Positions 17,351 to 27,445 of a stretch of 64,000 nucleotides of DNA are shown here, piece by piece. How positions within the stretch are numbered: the stretch's first letter is position 1; each line of letters begins with the position of its first letter. A program made the position numbers and the translations under genes. The stretch spans positions 1,054,001-1,118,000 of the forward strand of contig NZ_ATVQ01000001.1 of NCBI RefSeq assembly GCF_000420805.1. Reading direction: 5' to 3'. The stretch comes from Yaniella halotolerans DSM 15476 (GTDB taxonomy: Bacteria > Actinomycetota > Actinomycetes > Actinomycetales > Micrococcaceae). Under the pieces are notes generated by a model that was given only the letters and a program-made list of their open reading frames with translations, searched no databases and had not been told where the DNA came from.

Positions 17351-18631
17351 TTAGCCAACACCAATTAAATTCGGAAGGAACATTACAAGTTGAGGAACAA
17401 AGGTAAATAACAACAAAACTGCGATAAGCATCGCAAGGAACGGTACAATACCTTTGAATATTTCACCTAGCGATGTGTGGCCAACCTCCGATAATACGAA
17501 CAAAACGATACCCACTGGAGGCGTTAACAGCCCGATACTCAAGTTAAGTATGACTATGACGCCAAAATGTAGAGGATCAATACCAAACTGTGCCACGACT
17601 GGAGCCAGAGTAGGCACTACGATCAGTAGCGCAGAGACGGGCTCCAATACCGTTCCAACCAATAACAAGAAGACGTTGATCAGCAAAAGTACTAGAACCG
17701 GATTATCAGAAATTGTCCCCAGCAACTCAGCAATCGAATTTGAAACACCTTCCCGAGCCATCACATACGCCAAGAGCCCTCCCGCCGTTGCAATGATCAT
17801 TATCCGGCCCGCAGTCGCAACTGATTTCGTCAGCGCAGAACCGAGTTGCTTAAACGACATCCAACGTGTCCCAAGCCCTAGGCAAACGAAATAGAATACT
17901 GCGATAGCAGCTGACTCAGTAATGGTAAATATGCCACCAAGAATACCCACGAAGATAATAACAGGAGTCATCATGATAGGAATTGCTTTGACAATCGCCA
18001 TGACTCGTTCTTTGCCAGGCATTCTCGGCTGCTCTTCTTCACGGTTCTTAAGCGAATGAATGAAAATATAAATGCAGAGCGCCAGAAAAAGTATTAAGGC
18101 AGGGATTACTCCGGCCAGGAACATCGAAGCAACTGATGACCCTGATAGAACCGCATACAATATAGCAACGACGCTAGGTGGCATGATAGGTCCAATCAAA
18201 GACGACGCCGCCGTCAACCCAGAAGCGTATCCCGGAGAATAGCCCCTGCGCTTCATCTGTGGGATCATAATCGAACCCATCGCAGCAGCGTCTGCCGTAG
18301 CGGTACCGCTCATAGTAGAAAAAGCCATGCTGCTACTAGCGTTAACGTAAGCCAAGCTATTGCGGACCCTGCCTATAACGGCGGACACTGCATCAAGCAA
18401 GCGGGTTGCCATTCCAGATTCGTTGGCTATGTATCCAACCATAATGAACAACGGCACCGCGAGTAGCGTGAAAGAATTCAGCGTCCCGGCCATCTGCTGC
18501 AAAACAATACTAAAGGTCAAACTAGGATCAAGCGCCACATACAAAACAGAAGGAATAAGAATCGCAAATACTACAGGAACCCGCAATAAAATGAGCAAAA
18601 ATAATAGGGCAATAACAGCGAAAATACTCAT
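17351..18631 (-). CDS. TRAP transporter large permease, DctM type
   Basis: A 426-residue protein with about 12 hydrophobic segments. It has the DctM blocks ALDPSLTFSIVLQQMAGTLN near the N-terminus, SGTATADAAAMGSIMIPQMKRRGY at about 105-130 and GLLTPPVGIVLFVLSEVG near 365. Length is normal. It starts four bases inside the dctQ gene (ATGA). It imports small organic acids with Na+ together with the DctQ and DctP partners upstream. Confidence 0.9.
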   Translation of the reverse strand: MSIFAVIALLFLLILLRVPVVFAILIPSVLYVALDPSLTFSIVLQQMAGTLNSFTLLAVPLFIMVGYIANESGMATRLLDAVSAVIGRVRNSLAYVNASSSMAFSTMSGTATADAAAMGSIMIPQMKRRGYSPGYASGLTAASSLIGPIMPPSVVAILYAVLSGSSVASMFLAGVIPALILFLALCIYIFIHSLKNREEEQPRMPGKERVMAIVKAIPIMMTPVIIFVGILGGIFTITESAAIAVFYFVCLGLGTRWMSFKQLGSALTKSVATAGRIMIIATAGGLLAYVMAREGVSNSIAELLGTISDNPVLVLLLINVFLLLVGTVLEPVSALLIVVPTLAPVVAQFGIDPLHFGVIVILNLSIGLLTPPVGIVLFVLSEVGHTSLGEIFKGIVPFLAMLIAVLLLFTFVPQLVMFLPNLIGVG

Positions 18632-19161
18632 GCGCCTACACTTTCTTCGAGAGCCTGGTCGACTTCTGATGCCGTATTAGTAGCGTCCTTGTCTCTAAGT
18701 ATCAGGAATCCCCGGATTACTGAATACAGACCCATCAGAATAAATGCGCCCCAAACCACTCCATAATATATTTCAGATGGTAGCCCTAACGCAGCCGAAG
18801 ACCCCCCAGCAACCTCTTGAAGCCAGCTAAATGAGCCAAAAGCAATTACAAAACAAGCTGCCGCAACGAGGAATGCAACGAGACCTTCCCACATACGCCT
18901 GAAACGTTGCGATAGTCGATCGTCTGCAAGAGTGACAGTGACATGTGAATGCTCTGCTGTAACAAAAATTGCTGCCAGGAAAACCATCCAGACGTAACTG
19001 TACCGCGCAAGTTCTTCAGCCCACATAATCGGATCCTCTAGTACGTATCTAAAAAATACTTGGGTAACCATAATCGCAAGAATTAAAATCGCTAAGGCGA
19101 CAGCTATTGTCCTGAAAAATAATGCGCTTTTCATGAATAGACTTCGACGCACGGTGAACAC
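18628..19161 (-). CDS. TRAP transporter small permease, DctQ type
   Basis: Up to 177 residues with four hydrophobic segments and the DctQ signature QVFFRYVLEDPIMWAEELAR in the second helix region. Two starts are possible: GTG at 19161, or ATG at 19134 (MKSALFF), which leads straight into the first membrane segment. Neither has a strong ribosome site. Lies between dctP and dctM, as in standard TRAP operons. Confidence 0.9.
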   Translation of the reverse strand: MFTVRRSLFMKSALFFRTIAVALAILILAIMVTQVFFRYVLEDPIMWAEELARYSYVWMVFLAAIFVTAEHSHVTVTLADDRLSQRFRRMWEGLVAFLVAAACFVIAFGSFSWLQEVAGGSSAALGLPSEIYYGVVWGAFILMGLYSVIRGFLILRDKDATNTASEVDQALEESVGA

Positions 19162-19197
19162 CTACTGCTTTAGGGAATAAAGGATTGAGAAACCGAT

Positions 19198-20235
19198 CTA
19201 CATCGATTCCAATTCGTCAAGGAGCTCCTGGTACGCATCGCTCCATGGATAATCGCTAGTGTACGATTCACGGACGGCTTCACGCATGGGTTCGATGTCT
19301 ACGTCATCGATAACTTCGATGCTGTCAGAGTTCTCCCACTCTTCAAGCGCTGCCTTATCGTCTCGCTCTAGACACTCGGCAACTCGCTCTGAGCCTTCGT
19401 CGAAAGCTTCGGTAAGAGCACTCTGCTGATCCTCACTTAATGACTCTAAGGTATTGGAATTAATTACAGGCGGTAACCCTGTCAACAGATGTCCTGTAAG
19501 GCTAACGTAGTCTGAGGGCTCGTCGAAAGAATCAGTTTTAATAATCGATAGTGGCGCTTCCCCCACATCGAAGATGCCTTGCTGCAATGCCATGTAAATT
19601 TCGTCATATGCAGTCGTAGTTGGGTCTGCTCCAAGTGCCTCCAACGACTCGACGTAAATATCCACCGGCGTTGTTCGGGCTCGAGTCCCATCGAAATCGT
19701 CAATTGTTCGAATCGGTGAATTCCCAAACATGTGCCGCTCTCCGTAGAGCCAGGGCCCGCCAACAACCTGCACTCCTGCAGCCTCGTCCACTTCGCTCCA
19801 CATTTCTTGAGCTACATCTGTTTCTAAAACATGGTTGTATTGCTCTAGATCTTCGTAAAGAAAGAAGGTGTCGTACATTTCCATATCTGTCATGCCAAAC
19901 ACCGTTGACAACGTCGAACCGGTAGAGAGAGCAATATCGATCTGACCTGACGAAACTTGCTCCATCAATTCATTCTCGCTCCCTAGCTGGGAGGAATGCG
20001 TCAGGTTCATGCTGATACCAGCGTCTTCAAGCCCCTGGTGGTTCTCAAGAGCATCATAGCCGCAAGCAATTATCGGTGATTCCGGTGTGTAAATAGTCGA
20101 GAAAGACAGTGTTACCTCTTCAGCTCCACCTTCTGTCGCCCCGCCATCGGAACATGCAGTCGCCATCAGGGCGAATGGAACACTGAGTGCACCAATTCTA
20201 GCCATGACTTTGTAATTCCTTCTCTTCTGTACCAT
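19198..20235 (-). CDS. TRAP transporter solute-binding lipoprotein, DctP type
   Basis: 345 residues with a signal ending in the lipobox LMATAC. GAGG lies just before the ATG at 20235. Family blocks: GSENELMEQVSSGQIDIALS (about 95) and the central FDGTRARTTPVDIYVESLEALGADPTTTAYDEIYMALQQG with the conserved arginine that binds the substrate carboxylate. Strongly acidic mature protein. First gene of the DctPQM unit, which lies just downstream of the island's amidase/amidohydrolase run, so it probably imports that pathway's carboxylate-bearing substrate. Confidence 0.9.
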   Translation of the reverse strand: MVQKRRNYKVMARIGALSVPFALMATACSDGGATEGGAEEVTLSFSTIYTPESPIIACGYDALENHQGLEDAGISMNLTHSSQLGSENELMEQVSSGQIDIALSTGSTLSTVFGMTDMEMYDTFFLYEDLEQYNHVLETDVAQEMWSEVDEAAGVQVVGGPWLYGERHMFGNSPIRTIDDFDGTRARTTPVDIYVESLEALGADPTTTAYDEIYMALQQGIFDVGEAPLSIIKTDSFDEPSDYVSLTGHLLTGLPPVINSNTLESLSEDQQSALTEAFDEGSERVAECLERDDKAALEEWENSDSIEVIDDVDIEPMREAVRESYTSDYPWSDAYQELLDELESM

Positions 20236-20639
20236 TTTTCCTCTTTCAAAATTGGGTGTGATTCTAATTCGGAGTTAAATCCGGGTGTCGTGAGGTTGCA
20301 AGGAAAGCGCAGTTCCTAAGCGCCGATGATCAGGCTCGATCTTTGAACTCGAAGAGTCCTTTAACTACTTCCAATAAACCATTTTTGTAGATCAGGTCAC
20401 ATATCCCTTTTGGATAAGTTTATAATTGCTGCATACGCAATGGACACCTCTGAAGTCACGTCGCGGCCTGGACACATCGCCCATCGATTCTTGTAGAGTT
20501 CTAGGAACTACTTAACTCAGAGCCCAACAACTCCAAAGTGGGCCGAATTATTACTACTTTGCCACCAGCCTGGAACGCTTGGAAGCGGCCGCAAACCAGC
20601 TCATTCAGATGCTGCTTAGATGTATAGCGCAACTTTTAG
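20236..20639. other. 404-base gap upstream of the DctPQM unit
   Basis: No ORF with support. On the minus strand a weak TTGCGT and a TTATCC-like box about 17 bases apart (20400-20450) could promote dctP. No terminator for the amidohydrolase gene is obvious. Confidence 0.35.
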
Positions 20640-22208
20640 TTAGGAACGCTCATAAACGAGTTGGCCACCTAAGTAGACGGCAGTCGGCGTGAGGTTCAGC
20701 CATTCAGACGGTTCCATTTCATATGGATTTTGGTCCAGGACCTGAATATCTGCACAAGCCCCTGGAGACAGAACTCCAATTTCGTGTTCTTCAAAAGATG
20801 TATATGCGGCATCATTGGTATACGCTCTAATGGCTGCGGACAGACTGATACTTTCTTCTTCCCCCAGAACAACGCCCGATTTCGTCGTTCTCGTGACAGC
20901 GGAATAAATGCCACCCCAGGGGTTCCCATCAGTCACAGGCGAGTCTGAATTTCCCGGCGCGCAGATACCCCATTCTTGAAAGGTCCGTTGCGGATAAGCA
21001 CGACTTGCTCTGTCGAATCCTAAAGCCTTTATATATGAATCTCCTAGGTGATGAATAAAACCAATAGAAGAAGCCGCAATAATATTGTTATCTCGAATTC
21101 TCTCAAGTTGTCCGTGAGTCGGTAAAGCACAATGCTCTAATCGAATGCGTTGGTTCGTCACGAAATTTTTGTCAAGTTGATCTAAAGCGTCCAGTGCTTG
21201 CTCGATGGCTCGTTCACCGATTCCATGGATCGCTAATCTTAAACCACCCTCAACTGCGCGCTTCAACTCTGGAATAAAGTCATTGTCTGCAAGATAGAGA
21301 AGGCCACAGTCGTCCAGATCCTCGAATGAACAGCAGACCGCGGCGGTGCGCCCACCCACGCTGCCATCAAGTGTGAACTTCACTCCCTGAATCCGCAACA
21401 TATCATTGCCGAATCCAGAACTAATACCTGCGCCGAGCGCCGAATCAAGCAAGCCTTTCATGGCTGACTGACTCAGAGCCCATAGCCAAGGACGCACGCG
21501 CATTTTCAATTTGCCGCTCCGTTCCGCTTGACTGTATCTGCGCATGCCTGCCGCAGAAGCTGACAGATCATGAACGGTTGTAACCCCCCAGCCCACAAAG
21601 GCTTCTTGCGCCAGCCTGAAGGCCTGCTCCTCCTCGTGGTCTGCATAATTAGGAACTTGCACCTGGTCCATGGCGGCTTCTTGGATCAGTCCTGTTAGCG
21701 CCCCAAGGCCATCACGAACGAAGCGACCTCCCTGAGGATCTTCTACATCACAGGAGATACCTGAAGTCGTCAAAGCCTCAGAGTTTACTACGAACATATG
21801 AGTACAAGTACGGGTCAGGACAACTGGATTACGAGGGGCTACCACATCTAGTTCTGCTTTCGTGGGACCGCGGCCGTCGCTTAGGTAGGTCTCGTCCCAA
21901 CCGCTCCCACGTATCCAAACTCCGGGCTTTGCGTTGGCTACCGCGAGTGCAATTTTGTCGAGGATGTCATCTACACTCGATACTGCCTGCGGTCGGAGAT
22001 CAAGGTTTAAAAGCGCTTTCCCCAGCATTTCAGGATGAGCGTGAGACTCAATGAACCCCGGCATAACAAAATGCCCGCCAAGATCTATCCGGCGAGCTTG
22101 TGGATCCGGCTCAGAAACGATTTTCCCGTCTGTTACTGCGAAACTCTGCGGGGCACTAAAGCCAGAGCCCTCGAACACACGGGCATTAGTAAAAATTAGG
22201 GTAGACAT
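20640..22208 (-). CDS. YtcJ-type metal-dependent amidohydrolase
   Basis: 522 residues; a good GGAG-ATAA-ATG start. The composite beta domain (about 1-50 and C-terminal) flanks the TIM barrel. Metal-binding HxH is in FIESHAHPEM (about 56). GVKFTLDGSVGGRTAAV (about 275-290), a block with LAIHGIGERAIEQALDALDQ, and RLEHCALP supply further histidines; APGNSDSPV carries the catalytic Asp. This is the YtcJ/exoenzyme-regulatory AepA-like branch, which hydrolyses N-acyl or cyclic amides. It is only distantly similar to the second YtcJ-type protein encoded at 30707, suggesting two different hydrolytic steps. Confidence 0.85.
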   Translation of the reverse strand: MSTLIFTNARVFEGSGFSAPQSFAVTDGKIVSEPDPQARRIDLGGHFVMPGFIESHAHPEMLGKALLNLDLRPQAVSSVDDILDKIALAVANAKPGVWIRGSGWDETYLSDGRGPTKAELDVVAPRNPVVLTRTCTHMFVVNSEALTTSGISCDVEDPQGGRFVRDGLGALTGLIQEAAMDQVQVPNYADHEEEQAFRLAQEAFVGWGVTTVHDLSASAAGMRRYSQAERSGKLKMRVRPWLWALSQSAMKGLLDSALGAGISSGFGNDMLRIQGVKFTLDGSVGGRTAAVCCSFEDLDDCGLLYLADNDFIPELKRAVEGGLRLAIHGIGERAIEQALDALDQLDKNFVTNQRIRLEHCALPTHGQLERIRDNNIIAASSIGFIHHLGDSYIKALGFDRASRAYPQRTFQEWGICAPGNSDSPVTDGNPWGGIYSAVTRTTKSGVVLGEEESISLSAAIRAYTNDAAYTSFEEHEIGVLSPGACADIQVLDQNPYEMEPSEWLNLTPTAVYLGGQLVYERS

Positions 22209-22420
22209 TTATCTCCAGTCATAAGTCTCGCCCCACCACACCAGACCTGCAGTGATATAAGGCACAAATTGAAACGCTACAAGCATCCACTGTCAGGAAG
22301 CAAGATCGATGCCACAGTGACATCAATACAGCTCCCAGAAGACATCGATATGATTGACGCATTCGGAACCAAATAAACTATCCCCACAAAGGAGATCTGG
22401 ATACTCCTAAGTAGCGACGC

Positions 22421-24088
22421 CTAACCCATCTTCGGTGCTTGGCGAAGTTGGGGGCCTGCATCTTCAAAGGCAGACGCAAAGCTCAGCAGCTCTAGATCGG
22501 CAGATGTGCCGCCACAAAATGTGAGACCAACGGGCATATCAATGTCTTCCATATTCCCCATCGGAACTGTGACAGTCGGAATACCTAGGTGTCGAATAGC
22601 GTAATTCCCATTCGAAAAAGCCACGCCGTTGCTCCACGCATGGTCGGCAGCTGCTGGATCAACGTCAGCATTTGAGGCCCCAACATCCGAATTGGCGGGA
22701 AACACTACTGCGTCAAACTCATTCTCAATGAGCCAGCTATCAAGCAGTTCTTCACGTAACTGGACTGTGGCTCGAAGACCTTTCGAAAAATCGTGATGTA
22801 GATGTGGCTTCTGCAAACCTGCCTTCACAAGTTCCACTGCCTCTACGTAAGGACTCCCTTTCTTGCTGGAATATTCATAACGATTCGGTAATGCACCTGC
22901 GGGTGTAGGGAATACCTGTTCTGAATCTACGACCCCAAGATTCGGATACTCAGGGTCACCATTGACTTTAAGGAAATCGTCCCACGCAGAAGCCATAAAT
23001 TCTCGAAACTCGAGATTAGTCCATCCGTAAGGTAGATCGCCCAGACCATCAACAAAGCGTCTCCCTGGGCGCCCATTCTCGTACTGCTCCATAAGTGGAA
23101 AATCAGTTTCCACTACTTCCGCACCCAGTGACTCAAGGCGCTCCCGCGCGGCTTGCCATAGATCGTTTACAGATGGACGTAATTCTAGAGGATAATTTTT
23201 ATCCTGATTCAGATATATCCTTGGCACTGCCAATCGCTTTCCTTCAAGAGCGCGTCCATCTCGAAGCTGAAGATAAGAGTCCAGTCGCGGTTCCTTGAGC
23301 TTTGGGAGCGAGACGATATTCTGGCTCCGCCAAAAGTCTCCACGTGTTTCCGGGTCTTCCTGCGCGATCACATCTAGCAAACGCAACATATCAGGCATCG
23401 AACGGGTATACGGCACAACGACATCTCGGGTTGGGAATAGAGGCCAATTTCCCCGAATCGAAATAACGCCCCATGATGGTGTATAAGCACAAAGCGCGTT
23501 ATTCGAAGCGGGACTCCGCCCCGAACACAATGTTTCTGCCGCCATGCTAAATACTGCTAAATTTGCAGCAACAGAAACTGCCGAACCGCTTGACGACCCG
23601 GAGCCGAAAGCCGCTGGCAAGTATTCGCTGTTATATGGACTCTTCGGCCTGTCATGAACTCCCCGTTGCATGCCTCCGGCTGCCATCGGCGGCATATTAG
23701 TTTTTCCGAGCAGTACCGCACCGGCATCACGTAGGCACTCCACTACAAAAGCATCCCAGTGTCCCATCAGCTCTGCAAAGGCCGGCGAACCGGCAGACGC
23801 GGTCAGGCCTTTAACGACGAATGAGTCCTTAACGGTAAAAGGAACACCTTCCAGAGCACGCGGACATCCTGCTCTTATTCTACGATCTGATTCTTCTGCC
23901 TCCTCCATGGCTCGAGGGTTGAGGACAGGAACAGACTTCAGCCCTTCCTCACCACGGTCGTAAGCTTCGATCCGATCTAGATACTGTTGCGTTAACCACG
24001 TACTAGTGATGTCGCCACGCTGCAAAGCTTCCAGGACTCCATAAATATTGGCTTCTAGCAACTCGAATTTTTCCAAAGGCTTGTCCAT
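22421..24088 (-). CDS. Amidase-signature-family amidase
   Basis: About 555 residues from the ATG at 24088 (AGGAAG upstream; the frame remains open further but without support). Signature triad: Lys in VPFTVKDSFVV, the cis-Ser in GSGSSSGSAVSVAANLAVF, and the nucleophile Ser in the following AAETLCSGRSPAS. The last replaces the common DTGGSIRxPA wording but keeps Ser and the SPAS end. The family hydrolyses amides to acid plus ammonia or amine. Encoded between a cupin and an amidohydrolase in the same leftward run. Confidence 0.85.
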   Translation of the reverse strand: MDKPLEKFELLEANIYGVLEALQRGDITSTWLTQQYLDRIEAYDRGEEGLKSVPVLNPRAMEEAEESDRRIRAGCPRALEGVPFTVKDSFVVKGLTASAGSPAFAELMGHWDAFVVECLRDAGAVLLGKTNMPPMAAGGMQRGVHDRPKSPYNSEYLPAAFGSGSSSGSAVSVAANLAVFSMAAETLCSGRSPASNNALCAYTPSWGVISIRGNWPLFPTRDVVVPYTRSMPDMLRLLDVIAQEDPETRGDFWRSQNIVSLPKLKEPRLDSYLQLRDGRALEGKRLAVPRIYLNQDKNYPLELRPSVNDLWQAARERLESLGAEVVETDFPLMEQYENGRPGRRFVDGLGDLPYGWTNLEFREFMASAWDDFLKVNGDPEYPNLGVVDSEQVFPTPAGALPNRYEYSSKKGSPYVEAVELVKAGLQKPHLHHDFSKGLRATVQLREELLDSWLIENEFDAVVFPANSDVGASNADVDPAAADHAWSNGVAFSNGNYAIRHLGIPTVTVPMGNMEDIDMPVGLTFCGGTSADLELLSFASAFEDAGPQLRQAPKMG

Positions 24089-24233
24089 TTCACTCTTCCT
24101 ACCGTTCTTGTGAGATATCGGAACAGGACATCCCAAATAGACTCAAATCACTGTGAAGGGCTAGGCCACAGATAGGAGTGTCCTTGAGCCCAATGATCAG
24201 CTTCAAATTGGCCTTAACGGAAGGTTCTATTAA

Positions 24234-24518
24234 TCATTTTTTTAGTTCAACTTCAACAAACGACACGTTTTCACTTGTCAAATTATGAACATTGTGTTTA
24301 GTCTTGGCTTCTCCCGCATAACTTAAGCCACTTACAATCTCTCTCTCAAGCGTTCCTTCGTCGCTCACTACTGTTAAGGTTCCACCAACTGTCGGAACCA
24401 CAACATAGTCATATTCGTGAGTGTGAGAGCCAGTCTGTGTTCCAGGCGGAAAGTCCCAACGCGTAACACGAACATCATTGTTTTCTAATTGAACAGTTGC
24501 AGTAGCTGTTGTCGACAT
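24234..24518 (-). CDS. Small single-domain cupin
   Basis: 94 residues. Cupin motif 1 is visible as PPGTQTGSHTHEYDYVVV (two His and a Glu as metal ligands). A weak motif 2 around GEAKTKHNVHNL follows. Similar small cupins bind a metal and act as isomerases, lyases or ligand sensors; the role here is unknown. It lies about 145 bases after the 3-hydroxyacyl-CoA-dehydrogenase-like gene in the same direction. Confidence 0.8.
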   Translation of the reverse strand: MSTTATATVQLENNDVRVTRWDFPPGTQTGSHTHEYDYVVVPTVGGTLTVVSDEGTLEREIVSGLSYAGEAKTKHNVHNLTSENVSFVEVELKK

Positions 24519-24663
24519 GATTCCTTTTCCGAGAATGGTTTTGTTGATCTAAGTATTGCGGTATTGCGAAGTGCAGAACCATAGAAGCTCAATAAGCATT
24601 CACTACAATACGCAGCCAATGCCTGGTCTGGCTGCTACAAGCTCTGGGGCCGTAAGCGCTTCA

Positions 24664-25500
24664 TTAAATTTCGTCGCCAACCTCCCAGCGAAAGAACCCC
24701 AGTCCACTTTTCCTCCCTAGTTTCCCTTCAGCGACCATCCGTCGCAGTATTTGCGGCGGTTCAAATCTCGCCCCGAATTTTGTAGCTAAGTGGTTACTAA
24801 TAGCCAGTCTGACGTCAAGTCCTACTATGTCAGTCATACGTAGCGGACCGACCTCATGTCCGTATCCAAGGCGCATACCTGCATCAATATCCTCTGGATC
24901 AGCGATGCCCTCCTCGACCATCCGCATTGCCTCTAAGCCAAGAGATACCGCAAGACGACTAGTGGCAAAACCCGCGGAATCTCGGACTACGATTGGGCGT
25001 CTCTGCATAAACTCTGCACACTGAATAGCCATTTCCAGGCTTTCGGCAGAAGTTATACTGCTGTGAATCACTTCAATTAACTGAGCGGAGGCCACTGGCT
25101 GGAAAAAGTGAAGACCCAAGAATCGTTCTGGATTATCCAAAGCGCTCTGCATCGCTTCTATACTTAGAGAGCTCGTATTTGTTGTTAGGAGCGAAGGACG
25201 CAGACGCTTCTCTGCTTCTGCAAGTACGGAAATTTTGAGGTCTATGTCTTCTGGAACACTCTCAATGACGAAACCGCCCTGATCAATCCCCGTCAGATCT
25301 GAAACGGGGTTTATCAAACGAGCTCGAGCCCGCCCATATGAAGCAGTGATGCGTTCCAGACAGTCGTCAAGTTGTACGCTTGATTTATCGTAGATGTTGA
25401 CTCTCCAACCATGCATTACAAACAACTCTGTAATGCTCGTTCCCATGGTGCCAGCACCTATTATCGTCACTCGTTGCTGGAATTTATCTCCGAAATTCAT
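24664..25500 (-). CDS. 3-hydroxyacyl-CoA dehydrogenase-like enzyme
   Basis: 278 residues. N-terminal NAD motif GAGTMGTSI (about 16-24), catalytic-His block LGLHFFQPVA (family consensus HFFNPV; the Asn is Gln here), then TTNTSSLSI. The C-terminal dimerisation half has RDSAGFATSRL, GMRLGYGHEVGPLRMTDIVGLD and a GLGFFRW ending. Length matches the short FadB2/Hbd type. It may oxidise a 3-hydroxyacyl-CoA or a free 3-hydroxy acid, since relatives also act on carnitine or lambda-crystallin-type substrates. Fifteen bases downstream of the SDR gene. Confidence 0.85.
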   Translation of the reverse strand: MNFGDKFQQRVTIIGAGTMGTSITELFVMHGWRVNIYDKSSVQLDDCLERITASYGRARARLINPVSDLTGIDQGGFVIESVPEDIDLKISVLAEAEKRLRPSLLTTNTSSLSIEAMQSALDNPERFLGLHFFQPVASAQLIEVIHSSITSAESLEMAIQCAEFMQRRPIVVRDSAGFATSRLAVSLGLEAMRMVEEGIADPEDIDAGMRLGYGHEVGPLRMTDIVGLDVRLAISNHLATKFGARFEPPQILRRMVAEGKLGRKSGLGFFRWEVGDEI

Positions 25501-25515
25501 GTAAAACCTCTTTAG

Positions 25516-26259
25516 TTACAGTTTTGGCGCGAGCTGTAGTCCGCCGGCGATATGCAACACCTCACCAGAGATATAACCTGAATCGGGGCCGGCAAAGAAT
25601 GAAACTGCCCCGGCTACATCCTCGGGCTTTGCGTTGCGCCCCAAGGGAGTAATTTCCTCATATCGTTGAAAACTAGCTTCCCGCTGTGCCAATTTCATGT
25701 TGTCTACGAATGTAGTGTCGACAGGACCCGGGGCAATGACGTTACAAGTTCCGTTCCACGGCCCCAACTCTTGTGTGAGAGTCCGAGCAAGCCCGACTAC
25801 CCCGGCTTTCGACGCCGTGTATGCAGGATTGCCACCGGCAAGCCATGTTCGCGAACCAATCATGATTACTCTTGGCGATACCGCTTGTTCTAAATGGGGT
25901 ATGGCGGCCCTTGTGACTAGATAGACTCCTCTTAAATTTACAGCGATGGTCTGGTCAAACTCGGTTAGTTTGGCGGTGACAGAGTCTCCAGAGAATCCAA
26001 TCCCAGCGTTATTAACCAAGACGTCCAGACGTCCAGATTTTTCGATAACTTCTTGGATGCAAGTCTCGACGCCTTCAGGGTCAGTAACATCGAGTCTCAC
26101 TGGCAAAGTATTTTTAAGCTTGCTCGCAACCTGTTGTGCCTGCTCAAGGTTTGCGTCACTGATCACGACGTAAAAGCCATCTTCATGCAGCCTCCGCGCT
26201 ATCGCACTGCCGAAAGACCCAGCCCCACCCGTGACCATTGCTACTTTTTGAACGTTCAT
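25516..26259 (-). CDS. Short-chain dehydrogenase/reductase
   Basis: 247 residues of classical SDR type. TGGAGSFGSAIA cofactor loop (about 10-21), NNAG at 87-90, catalytic Ser in MIGSRTWLAG and YTASK with Tyr and Lys, PGPVDTTF after it, and the C-terminal block DSGYISGEVLHIAGG. An acidic residue at the end of strand 2 (VVISDANLEQA) favours NAD. Substrate unknown. Sixteen bases from the AcoX-like gene upstream and 15 from the HADH-like gene downstream, so part of one transcript. Confidence 0.9.
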   Translation of the reverse strand: MNVQKVAMVTGGAGSFGSAIARRLHEDGFYVVISDANLEQAQQVASKLKNTLPVRLDVTDPEGVETCIQEVIEKSGRLDVLVNNAGIGFSGDSVTAKLTEFDQTIAVNLRGVYLVTRAAIPHLEQAVSPRVIMIGSRTWLAGGNPAYTASKAGVVGLARTLTQELGPWNGTCNVIAPGPVDTTFVDNMKLAQREASFQRYEEITPLGRNAKPEDVAGAVSFFAGPDSGYISGEVLHIAGGLQLAPKL

Positions 26260-26275
26260 ATCCCACCTTATCGGT

Positions 26276-27445
26276 CTAGTGTCGTGCGTCTTTTACTAGA
26301 ATGCTCGCGGTTTGTTTGGTGCCTGTGATGACTCGTTGATATCCAGTAAATCGCTCAATATTTTCAGCATCAGGCACATCGATATACAATGGTCCTCCCC
26401 CAAGTTGAGCTAATTTATCCTCCGTGCAAACAATCAACAAGTCGTTTGTACCCAGTCGCGTCAGCAGCTCCGAATCCAGTTGCTGGTTTCCTCGACCAAA
26501 AAGAAAACCTTGTCCGCCGATCGGGGACACAATTAGTTGCAAGCGATAATTAACTGTGAGCTGGTGAAGCTCATAGGCAGAAAGGTCGTAACCAATGATC
26601 TCTCCACGGTGGAGAACATCTACCCCCAGTAGAGAAGTTTCAGCACCAAAATGTTCTGATACCCCTTGAACGGTACTGCCAGGTCCTAACAAACACATTG
26701 CCTCCGAGTCGATAAGTTTTGCACATTCAGAAGCTAATCCAGGTAATGACTGAGTCCCAATTGAGGAACCTACCTTTCCTCCTTGCAAACGCCGCCGAGT
26801 ATCGGGAACATTTAAATAACCATAAAGTTGAGAAGTGAGAACACCCTGACGATGTGCCTCTTCATCAATGTCAGCTATTTCAGCAGGCACGGTTTTTCCA
26901 GGTTCTAGCGACCAGTCGTTGAGAATCACGGCCGCATCTTCCGCGGAGCGTGCAAAAACACCCGATTGCATTTTCACGCCTGCGGGAATGCCCAGAACTG
27001 GCAGTCTAGATGAGTTTCCCTCAAGGGCGGCGTGAACATCACGAGCAGTGCCATCACCTCCGGCGAACACCACTAGGTCTACCCCTCGCAAGTCGAGGCT
27101 TTGAACGGCTTCTTTGGTGTGCTGAGCGGTGCTGTGCGACAGAGCATTGAAACCGGACAGTTCCTCTAGAATCTCCGCCTCTATATTGGCGTTATTCGTG
27201 GCAAATTCACCCATTTCCTTGGACACGGTGATGATTTCAAAAGTGTTCTTACGAATATCGGCAAAATGCCGTAACATCTTCGTTGCCTGATGCTGGGCTC
27301 GAGGACTTGCACCTCGAGCCACAGCTTGCTTCTGAATATCGCTCCCGTCACTACCTTTGAGGCCGACTGTCCCACCTATCCCGGCTACCGGATTGACTAC
27401 TAGACCGATGCGTAGGTGGGTTTCGGCTTGTAATTTTGCGATCAC
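26276..27445 (-). CDS. AcoX-like ATP-NAD kinase-fold protein
   Basis: About 389 residues when started at the GTG at 27445, which overlaps the upstream stop as GTGA; an upstream in-frame TTG would overlap by 61 bases and is less likely. It begins with LRIGLVVNPVAGIGGTVGLK, then FAGGDGTARDVHAAL, the GGDGT phosphate-binding motif of NAD/diacylglycerol kinase folds, and LGIPAGVKMQSGVFA. This is the AcoX family found in acetoin operons, whose reaction is not established. Its coupling to the P-protein-like pair is unusual and may mean it phosphorylates a pathway intermediate. Confidence 0.8.
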   Translation of the reverse strand: MIAKLQAETHLRIGLVVNPVAGIGGTVGLKGSDGSDIQKQAVARGASPRAQHQATKMLRHFADIRKNTFEIITVSKEMGEFATNNANIEAEILEELSGFNALSHSTAQHTKEAVQSLDLRGVDLVVFAGGDGTARDVHAALEGNSSRLPVLGIPAGVKMQSGVFARSAEDAAVILNDWSLEPGKTVPAEIADIDEEAHRQGVLTSQLYGYLNVPDTRRRLQGGKVGSSIGTQSLPGLASECAKLIDSEAMCLLGPGSTVQGVSEHFGAETSLLGVDVLHRGEIIGYDLSAYELHQLTVNYRLQLIVSPIGGQGFLFGRGNQQLDSELLTRLGTNDLLIVCTEDKLAQLGGGPLYIDVPDAENIERFTGYQRVITGTKQTASILVKDARH